A DNA stretch of 6,770 nucleotides from positions 1 to 6,770 of the forward strand of contig PKZR01000337.1 in assembly GCA_003133815.1 (NCBI GenBank), in the 5' to 3' direction. Every line of letters starts with the position of its first letter. Position 1 is the stretch's first letter. Both the position numbers and the translations under genes were made by a program. Below are positions 1-5,458 of this stretch, one piece after another. This stretch comes from Limisphaerales bacterium (lineage in GTDB: Bacteria > Verrucomicrobiota > Verrucomicrobiia > Limisphaerales > UBA11358). The notes under the pieces were generated by a model, which searched no databases, was not told the DNA's origin, and worked only from the letters and a program-made list of their open reading frames with translations.

Positions 1-296
1 CCGCCGCGAAACGGCTGGCCGCCGGGGAATCCGCCGTGGCCGGGTGGCGGACGGAATTCCGCGCCGGATTTCCAGTTTGCGCCAAGCTCGTCGTATTTCT
101 TGCGCTTTTCCGCGTCGGACAAGACCTCGTAGGCCTCGTTGATCTCCTTGAATTTCTCCTCGGACTTTTTCTTGTCCTTGGCGACATCGGGATGATGCTG
201 GCGCGCGAGCTTGCGGAAGGATTTCTTGATCTCGTCGGCGGTCGCGGTGCGCGGCACGCCGAGGCTTTCGTAATAATCTTTGTATTGGACGGGCAT
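1..296 (-). CDS. DnaJ/CbpA-type J-domain co-chaperone, N-terminal part (runs off the left edge)
   Basis: The product is a J-domain protein that would deliver unfolded clients to DnaK (Hsp70) in the cytoplasm and stimulate its ATPase. Translating back from the ATG at 296 gives 98 residues before the window ends. Residues 6-70 form a complete J domain: helix I begins at YKDYYESLGV, the diagnostic HPD tripeptide is His35-Pro36-Asp37, and the domain closes with the EINEAYEVLSDAEKRKKYDE helix pair. From about residue 82 the chain becomes Gly/Pro/Phe-rich (PPPGHGGFPGG), the start of a G/F linker. The linker follows an LGANWKSG segment, which resembles CbpA-like proteins (J domain, linker, C-terminal substrate domains, no zinc finger) more than canonical DnaJ. 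The deciding C-terminal region is outside the window, so DnaJ versus CbpA is open. The gene lies downstream of htrA on the same strand, with 120 bases and a hairpin between them. No strong ribosome-binding site precedes the start. Confidence 0.93.
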   Translation of the reverse strand, partial: MPVQYKDYYESLGVPRTATADEIKKSFRKLARQHHPDVAKDKKKSEEKFKEINEAYEVLSDAEKRKKYDELGANWKSGAEFRPPPGHGGFPGGQPFRG

Positions 297-352
297 TGGA
301 TTTTCTTAAATCGTCACATCGGTCAACCGTTGAACCGTCCGACAAAGTAAAA

Positions 353-392
353 CGTGAAACTTGAAATGCAATTCGCGATTTCAGGTTTCACG
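353..392 (-). terminator. Long hairpin after htrA, candidate intrinsic terminator
   Basis: Arms 353-367 and 378-392 (CGTGAAACTTGAAAT and ATTTCAGGTTTCACG) pair over 15 positions with a single G-T wobble, around a 10-base loop. Read on the minus strand, the hairpin starts 24 bases beyond the htrA stop and is followed by TTTTACTTT (344-352). That layout fits a rho-independent terminator for htrA and would separate it from the J-domain gene. The stem is AT-rich for a terminator, and it could instead be another copy of a dispersed palindromic repeat. Confidence 0.5.
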
Positions 393-400
393 CGGGACGC

Positions 401-418
401 GAACCGGTCCGGCGGTTC
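401..418. repeat. Small inverted repeat overlapping the htrA stop codon
   Basis: GAACCG (401-406) and CGGTTC (413-418) form a 6-bp GC-rich stem with a 6-base loop. The 413-418 arm overlaps the htrA stop codon at 417-419. It sits directly before the larger hairpin at 353-392 and may contribute to transcript 3'-end formation or stability. It is short enough to be chance. Confidence 0.3.
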
Positions 419-1955
419 AATGAATGTTGTTCACGCTCAGATAGCGCGTGTTGCCGAGGCTGCCGCCACGCTGCCAGACTTTGAGGAAAATCCAGTCGCC
501 CTTGGCCTGCTTGCAAATTTTGATGGATTCCTCGGCGCTGCCCACGGTCTGGTGGTTGATTTCCTCGATGACATCGCCTCGATGCAGGCCGGCCTCCGCT
601 GAATTTGAGCCGGTGGTGACATCCGTGACCAGCGCGCCTTTAACAGCATACGGAATCCTCAAATAACGCCGCGCATCACCGTCAACATCCGACACCCCCA
701 CGCCGTCAAGCCCATCGGCTTGTGAACTGACCGTTTTCGGTGCGGTCTGGACGGTGTCGTCCTGCACCACCGGCTCCAATTTTTTGCCCAGCGTGATGTC
801 GAGCGTCATTGGCTTTTTGTTGCGGATCAGCTTCAACGTGGCGTTGCTTCCCGGCAGGCAGTCGGAAACGGCCAGTATCAGGTTGTGGGCGTCGGACACA
901 TCCTTGCCGTTGAAACTGACTATCACGTCGCCAGACTGGATGCCGGCTTTTTCGGCGGAAGATCCGGGAGTCACGTCATCCACCAGCGCGCCGTTCTGGT
1001 CGGGAAGGCTGAAATAATTCGCGAGGCCCGCGTCTACGTCCTGCAAAATAACACCGATGAACGCGCGCGTGACCTTGCCGCCGCTGATGATTCGCTCCAT
1101 TACATCGCGCGCCATGTTGATGGGAACGGCAAAACCGATGCCTTCGCTGCCTTCGGTGCTGCTCTGGATAGCGGTGTTGATGCCGATGAGCCGGCCTTCC
1201 GCATCCACGAGCGCGCCGCCGGAATTGCCCGGGTTGATCGCGGCGTCCGTCTGGATGAAATCCTGGATGCGGCTGCTGCCGGAGCCGTCAAAATCAAAAC
1301 CGCTCCGTCCCAATGCGCTGATGATGCCCATCGACACCGACGTCGTCTGACCGGCCCGCCTGGCGATGCCAAACGGATTGCCAATGGCCAGCACGATGTC
1401 GCCCACTTCCAACTGGTCGCTGTCGCCGAGGGTGATGGCGGGCAAATCCTTCGCGTCAATTTTCAGCACGGCCACGTCGGTCTCGGGGTCGGTGCCGACG
1501 ACCGTGGCCACGTATTCCTTTTTGTCGTTCGCAATGGCCACCTTGATCTCGGTCATGCCGGCCACGACGTGGTTGGCCGTCAGGATGTAGCCGTTCGGTG
1601 CAACAATCACTCCCGATCCAAAGCCCAATTCCTTCTGCGTGCGCACATCCGTGTTATCAGAACCCTGGTCGCCGTAAAATTGCTGGAAAATTGGATCGTT
1701 GAAATATGAGAAGCGCCTGATCCGTTCCTGGACGATGCGGGTGGAATAAATGTTCACCACGCTCGGCCCGGCCTTCTTGACGATGGGCGCAAAGCTCGTG
1801 GCGGGATTGGCGGCACGGTTGACGGGCGTGGTCTCAACATTGATCACCGGCCCTTCTTCATTGCCCCACGACCTGACATGGAACAGAACAAGCACCGTTA
1901 TCATGCCCAGCATGGCCGCCCAAATTCCGAAAATTGCCTTTGAAAAACTTTTCAT
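417..1955 (-). CDS. htrA: HtrA/Deg-family serine endoprotease with two PDZ domains, membrane-anchored
   Basis: This is a 512-residue S1C protease expected to degrade or refold misfolded proteins outside the inner membrane. A basic N-terminus (MKSFSK) and a hydrophobic stretch at residues 8-26 give a signal anchor or signal peptide. No clear AxA cleavage site is visible, so an anchor seems more likely. The protease domain covers about 55-290. The catalytic triad is complete: His129 in TANHVV, Asp160 in DPETDVAVLKI and Ser245 in NPGNSGGALV. An LA-loop-like segment with FNDPIFQQFYG is at 85-95. PDZ1 spans about 297-391 (opening AFIGVILQDV) and PDZ2 about 415-510. Two PDZ domains and this length match DegP/DegQ-type proteins; DegS-type proteins have one. 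The start at 1955 is chosen for the signal sequence that follows it; only a weak purine-rich stretch precedes it. The gene lies 60 bases downstream of the FKBP gene on the same strand. Family assignment is secure; the degP, degQ or degS equivalent is not decided. Confidence 0.96.
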   Translation of the reverse strand: MKSFSKAIFGIWAAMLGMITVLVLFHVRSWGNEEGPVINVETTPVNRAANPATSFAPIVKKAGPSVVNIYSTRIVQERIRRFSYFNDPIFQQFYGDQGSDNTDVRTQKELGFGSGVIVAPNGYILTANHVVAGMTEIKVAIANDKKEYVATVVGTDPETDVAVLKIDAKDLPAITLGDSDQLEVGDIVLAIGNPFGIARRAGQTTSVSMGIISALGRSGFDFDGSGSSRIQDFIQTDAAINPGNSGGALVDAEGRLIGINTAIQSSTEGSEGIGFAVPINMARDVMERIISGGKVTRAFIGVILQDVDAGLANYFSLPDQNGALVDDVTPGSSAEKAGIQSGDVIVSFNGKDVSDAHNLILAVSDCLPGSNATLKLIRNKKPMTLDITLGKKLEPVVQDDTVQTAPKTVSSQADGLDGVGVSDVDGDARRYLRIPYAVKGALVTDVTTGSNSAEAGLHRGDVIEEINHQTVGSAEESIKICKQAKGDWIFLKVWQRGGSLGNTRYLSVNNIH

Positions 1956-2015
1956 AACTCATCTGGCTCTGGGAAATGGACAATGCAACGCCCCAAATGT
2001 TCAATCGCCCCGAGC

Positions 2016-2855
2016 TTACTTGGCCTGCTGCGCCTGCTGGAGTCTCTGCACATCCTCGGGCTTGAGGAATTCCACATTGGTCCCCTGCACCTTGATGATG
2101 TCGCTGGTCAGCGGCTGGATGGGCGTGGGCGCGGGCAATGCCTGCGCCTGCGGATGCTGGATGGAAACAAGCTCCACTTCAAAAATCAAAGTCATGTTCG
2201 GCTCAATCCGGCCGCCATAACCCGCAGGCCCGTAGGCAAGGTCCGACGGGATGAACACCTGCCATTTGGAGCCGACCCTCATTAACGTGAGCGCCTCCGT
2301 CCAGCCGCGGATGACGTGGTTCACCGGAAACTGTGCGGTGCCGCCGTGCTTTTCCGAACTGTCAAACTCCGTGCCGTTGAGAAATGTGCCGCGATATTTC
2401 ACCGTCACCGTGTCCGTCGGCGACGGCGTTTCGCCGGTGCCTTCCGTGATGACCTTGTATTGCAACCCGTCCGCCAGCGCCACCACGCCCGGCTGGCTCT
2501 TGTTTTGCGCCAGAAACGCCTCGCCCTCCGCCTTGTTCTTCGCCGTCATTTCCGCCCGCATCTGCTGCGCCTTGTTGGCCAGATCCTGTTGAAACCTGGT
2601 GATGATGTCGTGCTCTTCCTGCTCCGACATCAGGGTGGGTTTGCCGGACTGCTCGTCGTTGAGGCCGCGCAGCACCATGTTGTTGTCCACGTCCACCCCC
2701 TGCTCCTTCCAGCGCGAGGCGAACATCATGCCGATGGCATAGCTCAGGCGCGACTTGTCGTCGGCCAGCCCGTTCGTCACGCTCGTCGCGTCATCCGCAA
2801 ACAGCGATACCGCCGTCGTCAAAGAAATAACCGTCGTAAGAAATTTTAATTTCAT
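2016..2855 (-). CDS. FkpA/Mip-like FKBP peptidyl-prolyl cis-trans isomerase, exported
   Basis: This 279-residue PPIase would catalyse proline cis-trans isomerisation and act as a folding chaperone in the periplasm. Residues 1-20 form a signal peptide (MKLK, a hydrophobic core, then SLFA before DD, an SPase I-type site with no lipobox cysteine). Residues about 27-130 match the N-terminal dimerisation domain of FkpA/Mip proteins, with a long charged helix at about 77-118. The FKBP fold spans about 140-231. The residues lining the FKBP12 active site can all be placed: Tyr154, Phe164-Asp165, Val181-Ile182, Trp185, Tyr208 (DLAYGP) and Phe225, so it should be catalytically active. A Pro/Gln-rich tail of about 48 residues (232-279) extends past the fold, and its role is unknown. 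The gene is upstream of htrA with a 60-base gap, consistent with a shared transcript for envelope protein quality control. No Shine-Dalgarno sequence is seen. Confidence 0.95.
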   Translation of the reverse strand: MKLKFLTTVISLTTAVSLFADDATSVTNGLADDKSRLSYAIGMMFASRWKEQGVDVDNNMVLRGLNDEQSGKPTLMSEQEEHDIITRFQQDLANKAQQMRAEMTAKNKAEGEAFLAQNKSQPGVVALADGLQYKVITEGTGETPSPTDTVTVKYRGTFLNGTEFDSSEKHGGTAQFPVNHVIRGWTEALTLMRVGSKWQVFIPSDLAYGPAGYGGRIEPNMTLIFEVELVSIQHPQAQALPAPTPIQPLTSDIIKVQGTNVEFLKPEDVQRLQQAQQAK

Positions 2856-2861
2856 AAATCA

Positions 2862-2867
2862 AGTATA
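2862..2867 (-). promoter_or_regulatory. Possible -10 element very close to the FKBP start
   Basis: On the minus strand TATACT lies 6 bases upstream of the FKBP ATG. If used as a -10 box, transcription would begin at or next to the start codon, giving a leaderless mRNA, which would fit the missing ribosome-binding site. No convincing -35 hexamer stands at 16-18 bases; TTGAGC is present but about 22 bases away. This is a weak, motif-only call. Confidence 0.2.
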
Positions 2868-2921
2868 GAGACAGATTGTGCCGCTTTCCGCTCAAATTGC
2901 AATCCGTTTTTCCCCGGCGCA

Positions 2922-2943
2922 CCTCATCCTCATCCTCATCATC
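2922..2943. repeat. CCTCAT microsatellite
   Basis: CCTCAT is repeated three times without change at 2922-2939 and followed by CATC. It lies about 67 bases upstream of the FKBP start. Its short length makes slippage variation possible but not demonstrated. Confidence 0.6.
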
Positions 2944-2969
2944 GACCTCGTTTAATCAGCAGCACCACC

Positions 2970-3145
2970 GCGTCTCGAAGAGACGAACCGGGAATAGCCC
3001 GGCGTATTAACGCCGGGTATGCCGTGAAAAAACCCGAGTCCCGCAGGGACGACCGAAAACGTCTGCCGTCCCTCGCGGGACTTTGGTGGCCGTGCAAAAG
3101 CATCCCGGCATTAAAATGCCGGGCTATTTTCAATCGCTCCTTTGG
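2970..3145. repeat. REPIN-like element: two palindromic repeat units in inverted orientation
   Basis: Two related units face each other. The left has a hairpin CCCGGCGT-ATTA-ACGCCGGG (2998-3017) followed by GTCCC-GCA-GGGAC (3038-3050). The right is its mirror: GTCCC-TCGC-GGGAC (3068-3081), then CCCGGCAT-TAAA-ATGCCGGG (3104-3123). In addition 3037-3051 pairs with 3067-3082 over 15 base pairs with one bulged base, making one large stem round a 15-base loop. The sequence AATAGCCCGGC occurs at 2993-3003 and, on the opposite strand, at the right unit. REP doublets of this shape are mobilised in trans by RAYT (TnpA-REP) transposases; no transposase is in the window. Outer limits are approximate. 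Confidence 0.75.
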
Positions 3146-3187
3146 AACGGATCAATAAATCACTACAAACACCGCCGCCATTGAGTT

Positions 3188-3247
3188 AATGAGGAAAGCA
3201 TGAAGTAAGGAAAATCTTTCCGTTCCTTGCTTCCTGTTTTCCTCATT
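3188..3247. repeat. Long near-perfect hairpin, 25-bp arms
   Basis: Arms 3188-3212 (beginning AATGAGGAAA) and 3223-3247 (ending TTTCCTCATT) pair at 24 of 25 positions: 22 Watson-Crick, 2 G-T, one mismatch at 3201/3234. The loop is 10 bases (3213-3222). One strand is purine-rich and the other pyrimidine-rich along the stem. No T-run suited to a terminator follows, and the nearest upstream gene remnant on the minus strand ends about 70 bases earlier, so a small mobile palindrome is more likely than a terminator. Confidence 0.75.
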
Positions 3248-3258
3248 TAATAATTTTG

Positions 3259-3317
3259 GTAGGAGTCGAGGTGACGAGACTCAAATCAAGTCAGAGACTC
3301 CTCACGTCGTCTCCTAC
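3259..3317. repeat. Imperfect hairpin, 24-bp arms, abutting the protease-remnant stop
   Basis: Arms 3259-3282 (beginning GTAGGAGTCGAGG) and 3294-3317 (ending CGTCGTCTCCTAC) pair at 20 of 24 positions around an 11-base loop (3283-3293). The four mismatches are spaced along the stem (3266/3310, 3270/3306, 3275/3301, 3279/3297). The high-coordinate arm ends one base before the TGA stop (3318-3320) of the protease fragment, so it could serve as a terminator-like 3' structure or be an inserted palindrome. Confidence 0.7.
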
Positions 3318-3578
3318 TCAATAAACCAGCACCAGCACCGCTGCATCCTGTGCCGACTTCACCACCTCCTCAAACTTCCAGTCAGCCGTGTTCGGCGCTT
3401 TCAACTTGGCATCCACATCCGGCACCGACTCCAGGAAGCTCAAGAGCAGGCTGCTCTTGACCTCGTAATTCACATTCTCCGGGAGCGAGCCGCTCATGGC
3501 CAAGGCTGTTGAAGCATCCAGTTTTGCGGATACGATGCCGATGACGTTGCCCCGCTCATCCACCAGCGCCCCGCCGGG
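3318..3578 (-). pseudogene. C-terminal remnant of an S1C trypsin-like serine protease
   Basis: The frame reads PGGALVDERGNVIGIVSAKL and continues with LPENVNYEVKSSLLLSFLESVP to a natural-looking end AAVLVLVY and TGA. GGALVDxxGxVIGIVSA is the stretch that directly follows the catalytic GNS of trypsin-like (HtrA-related) proteases, and the NVNYEVKSS segment matches the strand and helix after it. The signal, the His-Asp half and the serine itself are missing. Upstream of the Gly-Gly (3575) homology stops and an 85-bp palindromic element begins (3581), which brings an in-frame TAG at 3645-3647. The only visible start is a GTG at 3563, inside the conserved motif, without a ribosome-binding site. 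Hence this is a broken gene, not an 81-residue protein. It is not a duplicate of the neighbouring htrA: after the shared GGALV motif the sequence differs and no PDZ domain follows. Confidence 0.75.
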
Positions 3579-3580
3579 AA

Positions 3581-3665
3581 AAGTATGAAGGCAGAATGAT
3601 GAATGATGAATTAACGCCGTCGTGAGCCGGTTGCCGTTTTGTTTCTACATTCTTCATTCATACTT
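3581..3665. mobile_element. 85-bp palindromic element (MITE/REP-like) interrupting the protease gene
   Basis: Terminal inverted repeats of 18 bases, AAGTATGAAGGCAGAATG (3581-3598) and CATTCTTCATTCATACTT (3648-3665), pair at 16 of 18 positions, the outer nine without a mismatch. The left end sits two codons from the GG of the protease GNSGG motif, which marks it as an insertion or rearrangement junction. GGGA occurs just outside both ends (3576-3579 and 3667-3670), a weak candidate for a target duplication. It has no coding capacity. Because no protease sequence resumes on the far side, a deletion must also have occurred, or the element marks a recombination breakpoint. Confidence 0.55.
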
Positions 3666-3689
3666 GGGGAGTCTGTTTGATCCCATATA

Positions 3690-3725
3690 TTTAGGAGTTG
3701 GGAGTTAGGAGTTGGTGTTTAGGAG
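3690..3725. repeat. Low-complexity direct repeat of TTAGGAGTT-like words
   Basis: The stretch consists of close copies of (TT)AGGAGTT and GGGAGTT, ending in GTGTTTAGGAGG. Such short direct repeats beside palindromic elements suggest replication slippage. The limits are approximate. Confidence 0.5.
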
Positions 3726-3767
3726 GAAAATGGGGGTTTTTGATGAAAATGACGGTCTTTTCGCCCT

Positions 3768-3934
3768 GCCACAGCCGTGTCTGGGTGAAAAAACAGGATT
3801 TCCAGGCCAGCCACAGCCGTGTCCGGGTGAAAAAAGCGGATTTCTTGCCCAGCCACGGTCGTGTCCGGGCAAAACGACGGTCGAATCGGCCCGCCACGGC
3901 CGTGTGCGGGTGAAAAAAGCAAATTTTTTGGCTG
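3768..3934. repeat. 42-bp tandem repeat (minisatellite), four copies
   Basis: Copies begin with GCCAC at 3768, 3810, 3852 and 3893, giving unit lengths of 42, 42 and 41 bases. Each has the core GCCAC(A/G)G(C/T)CGTGT followed by a GGG(T/C)(G/A)AAAA tract; copy 3 is the most divergent. A fifth degenerate start may follow near 3935. In copy 4 the core becomes a palindrome (3890-3910, CCCGCCACGG paired with CCGTG-T-GCGGG). Since 42 is a multiple of three, frames stay open on both strands; the minus strand spells repeats of the type FFHPDTAVAG. There is no start context or family match supporting translation. Confidence 0.8.
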
Positions 3935-4159
3935 GAAACGGCGGTGGGCGGACAATTCCGCCGTCGCGCCGGACGGAAACTGGGGTGGAGGTATGCTTGG
4001 TTGGTCGAATGAATGAACGACTTGTTCAAGCGGTTTCATTTGGAAGTGTTTTTAGCCTCGCATGTCCGCAAGCTCGCTGCTTTCCATCCGTTGGGATTCA
4101 CCAAGCTTTTATTGACCAGCTTTTCAGCCCGTTTTACGAGGCGGAAGAAGGGCAATTAT

Positions 4160-5446
4160 TCAATTCAACGGCACGCCGCGACGAAGGTAGGTGGGGATGT
4201 CCAAATCCTCGCCCTTGTGGATGGTCGGCTCGCTTTTGTCGAACCGGCCCTTGGAAATAATCGCCAGCGGCAACTGTTCCTGCCGCATCCGCGAACCGGA
4301 CTTGCGCGCGCGTCCGCCGGCATTTTTCGCCAGCGTCTGTTCGCGCTGCTGCAAGCTGAATGGATTCGCCTGCGGCATGCACCGCGAAGATGGACGCGCC
4401 GCGCCGCGCGGAAATGCCTGTTCTGCCGGTTCACCGGACTGTCCGGCAGCCGGTGATTCTGCGGGAGCAACTGGATTATGTTTTGCGGCGATCACCGTCA
4501 CGGACAAATGATTTTTCATCTCCGCGTCCACCGCCGCGCCCATGATGATCTGGGCGTGCTCGCAATGGCGTCCGATTTGTTCCATCACGCGGTTGACCTC
4601 GGCCATGGTCAAATCCTTGCCGCCCAGCAGGCTCACCAGCACCGCGTCGGATTCTGCCAGCGCGCGGCCTTCGTCGAGCAGCGGATGCGCGAGGAGCTTT
4701 TCCACGACCTCGCGCGAGCGTCCCGCGCCCGCCGCCTCGACGCACGCGAACACGCTCTCGGAATGGCGGTTGCGGACGAGCGCGCACAAATCGTCGAAGT
4801 GAATTTGGATCAGGCCGGGCCGCGTGAGCAACTGCCAGACGCCGCGAATGCCCTCGACCAGCAATCCGCCGGTGATGCGGAACGTTTCCAGCACGCTCGT
4901 GTTTTCGTCAATGAGCTTGAAGGTTTTCTGGCTCGGCAGGCAGATGACGCCGTCGGCGACGGATTTCAAGTGCTCCAGGCTTTGCTGCGCCTGCTGGTGG
5001 CGGCGGTTGCCCTCGCACAAAAACGGCAGCGTCACGAACGCCAGCACGAGCGCGCCGGTTTCCTTGGCCGCCCGGGCGAGCACGGGGCTGATGCCGCTGC
5101 CCGCGCCGCCGCCGAGACCGGCGATTATCAAAACCACATCCGCGCTTTCGCAGGCGGTTTTGAGCGTGGAAAATTGTTCCTCGGCAATCGCGCGTCCGCG
5201 TTCGGGATCGCCGCCCGTGCCGAGGCCGCGCATCAATTTTGTTTCGAGGTGAATTTTCACCGCCGCAGCAGAGGCATCAAGCGACGGCGCATCGGTGTTG
5301 ACGGCCACAAAACCCGCGCCCGCAAATTCATCGCCGGGCAACGTGTCGAGCAAGCTCACGCCCGCGCCGCCGACGCCGATGATTTTAACCGAACGCGTTT
5401 GGTTCGATTCGGGTGCGGCCACTGGAGTTTCAGTTTTGGTTTTCAT
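4160..5446 (-). CDS. ftsZ: Cell-division GTPase FtsZ (divergent)
   Basis: This 428-residue tubulin homologue should form the cytoplasmic Z-ring. The nucleotide-binding domain begins at KIIGVGGAGV (21-30), continues with AVNTD (48-52) and the tubulin signature region GLGGGAGSG (110-118), then LPFLCEGNRR (140-149). A Rossmann-to-C-domain helix and TRPG (208-211) lead to the T7 loop at 211-220. A variable Ala/Pro/Arg-rich linker (about 322-412) precedes the conserved tail DLDIPTYLRR (414-423), the peptide that binds FtsA. Odd points: the signature is GGGAGSG, not GGGTGTG; the T7 loop reads GLIQIHFDDL, so two of the three NxDxxD positions differ (Gln214, His216) and only Asp219 remains; the usual Asn-Asp pair near 193-194 is Gly-Gly. 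The start at 5446 lies 12 bases after ftsA, indicating co-transcription; there is no clear Shine-Dalgarno sequence. Identity is firm; GTPase activity is an open question. Confidence 0.95.
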   Translation of the reverse strand: MKTKTETPVAAPESNQTRSVKIIGVGGAGVSLLDTLPGDEFAGAGFVAVNTDAPSLDASAAAVKIHLETKLMRGLGTGGDPERGRAIAEEQFSTLKTACESADVVLIIAGLGGGAGSGISPVLARAAKETGALVLAFVTLPFLCEGNRRHQQAQQSLEHLKSVADGVICLPSQKTFKLIDENTSVLETFRITGGLLVEGIRGVWQLLTRPGLIQIHFDDLCALVRNRHSESVFACVEAAGAGRSREVVEKLLAHPLLDEGRALAESDAVLVSLLGGKDLTMAEVNRVMEQIGRHCEHAQIIMGAAVDAEMKNHLSVTVIAAKHNPVAPAESPAAGQSGEPAEQAFPRGAARPSSRCMPQANPFSLQQREQTLAKNAGGRARKSGSRMRQEQLPLAIISKGRFDKSEPTIHKGEDLDIPTYLRRGVPLN

Positions 5447-5458
5447 GGCGGATTAATT

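Larger units (their letters stand above)
2856..3317. other. Intergenic region of palindromic repeats, no gene
   Basis: The 462 bases upstream of the FKBP gene hold no convincing coding sequence. They contain, in order, a (CCTCAT)3 microsatellite (2922-2939), a REPIN-like inverted pair of repeat units (about 2970-3145), a 25-bp-arm hairpin (3188-3247) and a 24-bp-arm hairpin (3259-3317) that ends directly at the stop codon of the protease remnant. The promoter for the FKBP gene must lie at the low-coordinate end of this stretch unless it is read from further upstream. Confidence 0.7.
3666..4159. other. Non-coding region downstream of ftsZ
   Basis: These 494 bases between the ftsZ stop and the palindromic element carry no recognisable gene. 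They hold a low-complexity run of TTAGGAGTT-like words (3690-3725), the 42-bp tandem repeat (3768-3934), and about 220 bases of unique sequence (3940-4159) in which I see no clear terminator for ftsZ. Several reading frames stay open on both strands across the repeat, but they show no family resemblance. Confidence 0.65.

Noticed and set aside
316..335. Possible promoter with TTGACC for the J-domain gene
   Set aside because: TTGACC is present on the minus strand (321-326) but no acceptable -10 hexamer occurs at 16-18 bases; the bases also form part of a small inverted repeat.
885..1709. 274-residue open frame on the plus strand opposite htrA
   Set aside because: It mirrors the HtrA coding frame with catalytic residues on the other strand, and is His/Asp/Gly/Ala-rich without any motif.
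2939..3133. 64-residue minus-strand frame in the repeat region
   Set aside because: It is composed entirely of the palindromic repeat units and the microsatellite edge; frames of this kind arise wherever such repeats occur and are not genes.
3318..3563. A functional small 81-residue protein starting at GTG 3563
   Set aside because: The GTG is a conserved valine codon within GGALVDERG, no ribosome-binding site precedes it, and the fragment lacks all catalytic residues.
3768..3934. CRISPR array
   Set aside because: The repeated block is contiguous with a 42-base period and no unique spacers separate the copies; no cas gene is nearby.
3691..4039. Two overlapping minus-strand frames of 106 and 112 residues downstream of ftsZ
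   Set aside because: They stay open because the 42-bp repeat period is a multiple of three. Two frames are open at once, there is no ribosome-binding site, and no family is recognised.
3712..4260. 182-residue plus-strand frame across the minisatellite into the ftsZ 3' end
   Set aside because: It overlaps the ftsZ C-terminal coding region in antisense and consists largely of the tandem repeat.
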